A DNA stretch of 64,000 nucleotides from Nautilus pompilius (Eukaryota > Mollusca > Cephalopoda > Nautilida > Nautilidae), in NCBI GenBank assembly GCA_018389105.1, contig JACATO010001028.1:496001-560000 (forward strand). The letters run 5' to 3'. The notes under the pieces were generated by a model that ran no database searches, was not told the origin of the DNA, and saw nothing but the letters and a program-made list of their open reading frames with translations. Shown here piece by piece: positions 55,201 to 61,200 of the stretch. Position 1 is the first letter of the stretch. Each line of letters starts with the position of its first letter. Both the position numbers and the translations under genes were made by a program.

Positions 55201-58200
55201 CTATAGTTAAAGATGCTATCCGCATTAAAGAACATGTGAAAGGATCTGCACCTCTAAAGTCTACAATAATAATGAAACAGTGTGCTGGTGCTATCTATGA
55301 AATGGAAAAATTGCTTACCATGTGGATGGAAGACCAGATACAAAGGCGTGTTCCATTAAGCCTTTATGCGATCGATTCAGGAAAAAGCATAAAGTATTTA
55401 TGCAGACATTAGTGAAAAGCATGCGGATACTCCGAAAGGTTTTGTGTCTAGCAATGGTTGGTTTTATAGATTTAAAAATCGAGCTGGTTTTCATAATGTT
55501 AAATTGAGTGGTGAGGCTGCTAGTGGCGATGTTAATGCAGCTGAAAAGTATCCTAATGTGTTGAAAGAAATAATTGAAAAAGGTGGTTATATGGCGCAAC
55601 AAGTGTTCAGTGTTGATGAAACGGGGTTATTTTGGAAAAGAAGGCCTAACCGCATGTACATTTCAGTGGAAAAGAAACCGATGCCAGGGTTCAAAGCAGC
55701 GAAGGGGAGACTACGCTTTTATTTGGGGGCAAATGTGGCTGGTGACTTTAGGCTTAAACGATTTGCTTGTTTACCATTCCAAGAACCCATGTGCGATAAA
55801 AATGGATCAGTAAGGCAACGCTTTCCATTCATTATCGTTCACATCCAAAAGCATGGATTACTATTGTTCTGTTTGAAGACTGGTTCGTACGTTGTTTTAT
55901 CCCGGAAGTTGAAAAATATTGTAGTGCAAATAACATCCCATCAAAATTTTGCTTGTTATTGATAATGCTCCTGGCCATCCTGCTCATCTGGATTTCAGCC
56001 AAATGTTAACACCATTTTTCTGCCACCAAACACAACTTTGTTTATCCAGCCAATGGGTCAGGGGGTGATAGCGTATTATTGACGTGTCACTTTCCAGCAG
56101 GCACTGGATGGCATAAGACACTACAAGGCTTTTAGAAGTTGTACAATATATATCATGTAATTCTCAACATTGCAAAGGCGTGGGCAGAGGTAACTGAGAC
56201 TTTTTTAAACTCTGTGTGGGGAAAAAATATGTCCCCAGTACATGCACACTTTTAAAGGATTTGAGAAGGACCAGACATACGAGGAAGTGGCAGATAAGAT
56301 AGGGAGGCTTGCTGAGCAGCTGGATCTGGAAGTCTATGAGAATGACATAGATGAGCTAATTGAATCTCATGGAAAAGAATTATCCAAGGAACATCTCATT
56401 GAATTGGAAGCAGCAAACATCCAAGAAGCCTCAGAGGAGCCAGAAGAAGAGCTACGCCACTTCATAACAAAGGAAATGGCTCTTGCTTTCCGTGAAATTG
56501 ATGCGGCTATGTCGCGATTTGAGAAAATGGATCCTGATACCTCTCACTTCTTAAAAGTCCTAAGAGGGGTGGAAGATGTGTCAGCCTGTTACAAAGATAG
56601 ATATAAAGAGAAGAAAAGGGCTACCATACAATCATTTCTTGATCATTTTGTTAGGAAGATCGATCAACCAGAACCTTCCACCCCTGCCATCATTGATCCT
56701 GCCCAACCTGGTCCTACTGCTGCTGACGTTGACCCTGAAGACCCTGTTTCTTTATCTGCTGCAGCATCTCTTTCCTCATCTTCCTCATACAGCAATTAAA
56801 TTCGTCATCCACCACAATTAAAACGCCGCTTCAAGCAAGCATGGATGATGTTAATTTTAAGGTATGTACAGTACAGTATTTTTCATTAAATCATTTCTAA
56901 TTCTTTATTTTCACTAAAGGTAATATATATTACTGTACTGTACAAAGCATTAGACTATTGTTCATTGATTGTATGGTGTCTGATTTACAATTTTTGTAAT
57001 ACGTATGCTAGGTGATTCCGACTTACGTAAGGGTCTCCCTGTATTCACATTTGTGATGATATCTCTGTAGAAAATTGTTCATTTCCAAATTGGCACATTC
57101 TTAATATTATTTTTAAAACATTAAATGACTCTGATGGGACAACAAAAAGTGAAGAGAGCCAAAATATATGATGTTTCACTTTTATTGTAAAAGTTTTTAA
57201 AGAAATATTTAAAAGATAGAGAAAAAATACATAAATGATGAGACCAAAGGAAGAAATACTCCAGAAGATTGCATTATATCCAGTACATCTTTCCTAGAAG
57301 ATGATAACTTGTTTATCTTTTAGATTTTTTTTGTTTTTTTAAAATGACAAAATATAGCTATAAGTAGGATGCTTAACCCTCAGATAGATGGATGCATTGT
57401 GTCGTTAGTTTTCTTTTTAGTCCGATTATTTAAAAGGAAAAATAAATTCAAACTTTCTGAAACATTTTACATTGAAAGAATAGATTTGACTGCAAGCAGT
57501 TAAGAATAGCAGCCTGTTTGAAGTTGTCTTTGAACCTATTTTTATTTTGTGTTGGTTTTTCATGGAAAGAGAATGTACAGTGTATTTCATTCTGACTTAT
57601 ACTTGACTTTCTGACCCAGTACCTTGTGCATATACACCTGTGAGTTCATCTAGAACCCTGGTTTTGCACTTTGGGAAAAACATTTTCATTGCTCGTTGCT
57701 GCTTTAAGATTCCATATTTATTTACTTATGGCACTGTATAGTTATGAACAGTATCACAGAAGTTACTGGTTTAATTTTTTGTTTTTAATATAAATTGGGA
57801 AGGAAAATAGAAACAAGAAATACATATAGTACAATCTGTTTTATTTTTAGCTTTAATTAAGAATAAGTCAGTGTTAGCATTTTGCTTAAATTTTGTTTAT
57901 GTAAAATGTTTTTAATATATCGATTGATTGATTGCAAAATAAGTAAATCATAATTAACAGCTTTGATTAGCTTGTTGTTTTTTAACTATTGCCAGCCGCT
58001 TCTTTGTTTTTAAATACTGTATTTCCAGCTTGTACAGTTGGAGAGGGAAAAACAAACTTTAAAATCTCAGATAGAAGAGGTCAGTATGTCTAAAATTTGC
58101 TTGAAAATTATTTCTGTTTGCATAGTTTAGTTGGTGACTTGAATAAATTTCAAAAGTAGTTTGATTTAGGGTGAGGTTTTCTTCTTTGTTTGTTGTTGTT

Positions 58201-61200
58201 TAACTAAAATTTGCCTAGCTGCAGAAATAGCCTTCTGCTGAGATGTCACATGATTTCAGTATCTGTGTGATGTGACAAGTTCTTAGAATTATTTTAAAAA
58301 TAAAGCTTTGTGGTCTTATTTTACTTATACATTGATTGGTTTTAAAAATTACAAGCAAAACTTTTAATTTTCCACATGAAGAAACAGCATCAGGACCAAC
58401 TGTAGATTTTGCTTTGTCTTCTGTTGTAGTTTTTGTTCTTGTTATTCTTTAATAATCTAGTTCCATTTCCAGTTATCATTGTCAATCTTTTCGTTTTTTA
58501 TAATTAGAATTATTTATGAATACTTGACATCACTGAAAGATCCAGTTGGAATGAAAGTATGCTTTCATCTTGATTGTTTTTACTATAAATTAATGCCACA
58601 TGTGATCGCTTAATGTTTTCATATTTGTAATCATTTATCATTTCTGTTCTTTTATGATAGATTTGTTACACTTTTTACCTTCATTTTGTACATAAATACA
58701 CTATGAAACATGATCGGTCTATGTTTAATTTAGATTGAACTACTCTTTAGTTATTCATTCCTTTGTTTCTATTTCAGAAAAGTTTTGTATCGGTGACAAA
58801 ATATTTGCAAAGCCAATATAATAATTAGGAAAAAAAGGAATTTAATTTACATTTTTTTCTTTTAAGAAAGTAATTGGAGCAAGAATTTAATTCTTTAATA
58901 GTTGTTTGGTTTATTTTAAAAAATGAGACACTTTTTTGAGAATGAGATAGTTAGGTTATATTTTATGGAATGCACTTAACCCTTTAGGGAGCGGGTTTTT
59001 TTATTGCCCACCCAACCTGTGAGGGGTTTTTTGTGCAGGAGAGAATTTTTGGGAAAAAACCCTGAAATCACTGAGACCTTTCCTTTCTTTTGAATCATGT
59101 ATTGATTTCCTATAGCCCACAAAAAATTGGAAACGTGGAATTACTGTAAAAATCAGTACTGTACACAGGCAAACTCTCAAAGGGTTAACCAGGCATGTAG
59201 AAAGTGAGAGAATTTTCAACTTTTACTGACTGCTTATGAAAAATGTGCAAAATTTAAATAAGAAATTGTAACTGTTTTTAGATCTTTTAGATATGACAAC
59301 CGTTGATTTCTTTTCATATCAGTAATTTAAATATACAGAATAACAAAACTCTAAATAATTAGGTAAAATAGTGTTTATTAAGGCAGAGATGAGATTATAA
59401 GTCTCAGCTGAAGAAAACAAAAGATTACACTTGGAATTGTGTGATGACAAATTGCAGTAGGTAGTTGGAAGTTATTGAAATAATCTGTTTCTTTTGTATT
59501 ATTATTTTAAAAAGATTTACTTTGACTGCTGATGTCTCTGTTGTTTGTAACCCTAACAAATAATTTTGACAATTATTTAATCTAAATTTGTTTGTTTTTA
59601 GAACAGAATTTAAAAAAATAAAATTCAAAACTTCATTGTCAGATTTAAGAAAAACAATTTCTCTAACTATGTTTATTCATGAACACTGAAATAGTTTTAG
59701 AAAATAAAGTTTTGATTTATTGCATTTTTCCTACTATTTCCTTTTAACATATGTAGTGATCTTTTGTTAGCAATTAAGATTTTCTGGAATCTTGTAACTT
59801 TAGCATAAGAAAGCTGGGAAAGGGTTAATCCAAAATGGTTTATTTTATAGGAGAAGGTAAAGACGCAACAAGAAACACAAGTTCCTGAGCAAAATAAAGT
59901 ATTTGAAGCAAAGTTGGCTGCAGAAATGGAAAGGTAGAGCAGTTAAAACTTGCTTGATAAAATTATTAAACAATCATTAGAAAGAACTCAGATGTTTCCT
60001 AATTTGTGACATTGGAGCAGAGAATCTTTTCATTTATATAAATGATGTTTTCTGAAGTGTTCGAGTCATGGATGATCAGATCTTGTGGAGATACTTTTAA
60101 TGAATTTTATAGAAATAATTGTGCATACTGCTCAGTGTTTACAATTATCTCATTTGATGAAAAGTAGCTTTTATTGAAGTTTAGTAGATAGTTTAGGTAT
60201 TTGCAAAATACTATTTTGGGTGTGGATTCAATGCACATTCATCTGTCCTGAGGGACAGAAAGGAAAAGCATCTCGTACAGCAGTTTGCTTCCTGCTATAT
60301 TGTAACCTTGTTGATGAAAAGATAGCAATATAGTATAAAGAAACAAACAATTCTTGATAAATCACAAAATATCAGTGAGTTAAAACTTTCTTGCTAAAAC
60401 TATGTTATAGTCATTTTCCTTAAGAGAAAAAAAATATATGGTTTTTCTCTTAATTATTTATTTGAAATAAATAAACAAAAAAAAATAAGATTGTGAGGGA
60501 CTTTTAAATTTTTTTTTTATTGAAGACTATGGAAAGAAAAGACATTAGACTTGGTAAAGCCAAATCTGCACAAAATAGGTAAAGCTATCAAACAGAGATA
60601 CTGTACTTTGGTTGAGGTATTTGAGATTGGAGGGAGAAACAAAAGAGAAAATGACAAGAAAACTTCATGGTGGAACATCTCTGGAAACTGTTAAGGATAC
60701 AGCTAGCAACTTTGAAGATTGGCTATCTAACAGCAGTCATGAAGGGACCAGGGGTTTAACTATTATATTATTATTTGTACAATAAGCAGAAAAATTATAC
60801 CTGTCTCAAGTGATAGAGCTTCTAGAAATTACATTTCTTTTAATATTAGAGAAATTCATTTCTTATTACCAGTATTATTTTAATTTTTATTTAAAAATTA
60901 CCACAGAAGCTGTCATTTCAGTAATGTTTGAGAGAAAAAATAGAAAATTAGTAAAGACCTGGATCAGATGCTAAGCATTTCTGTACTAATCTGTATTTCA
61001 TCTTTATGATACATGGTTGAATAAATTAGTTGGAAACTGCATCCAGATGTAGATATCTGCATTAACATGGTGTGTGATTATAGCTGCAAGGTAAACTTCT
61101 CCATTAAAATAAATATTTCACTATGAAAAGTTTCAGGAAAACAATAATTTTGTTTAGATTAGATGTAGATTTTAAAAAAGGAGATTGTTGTTATGTTTTA

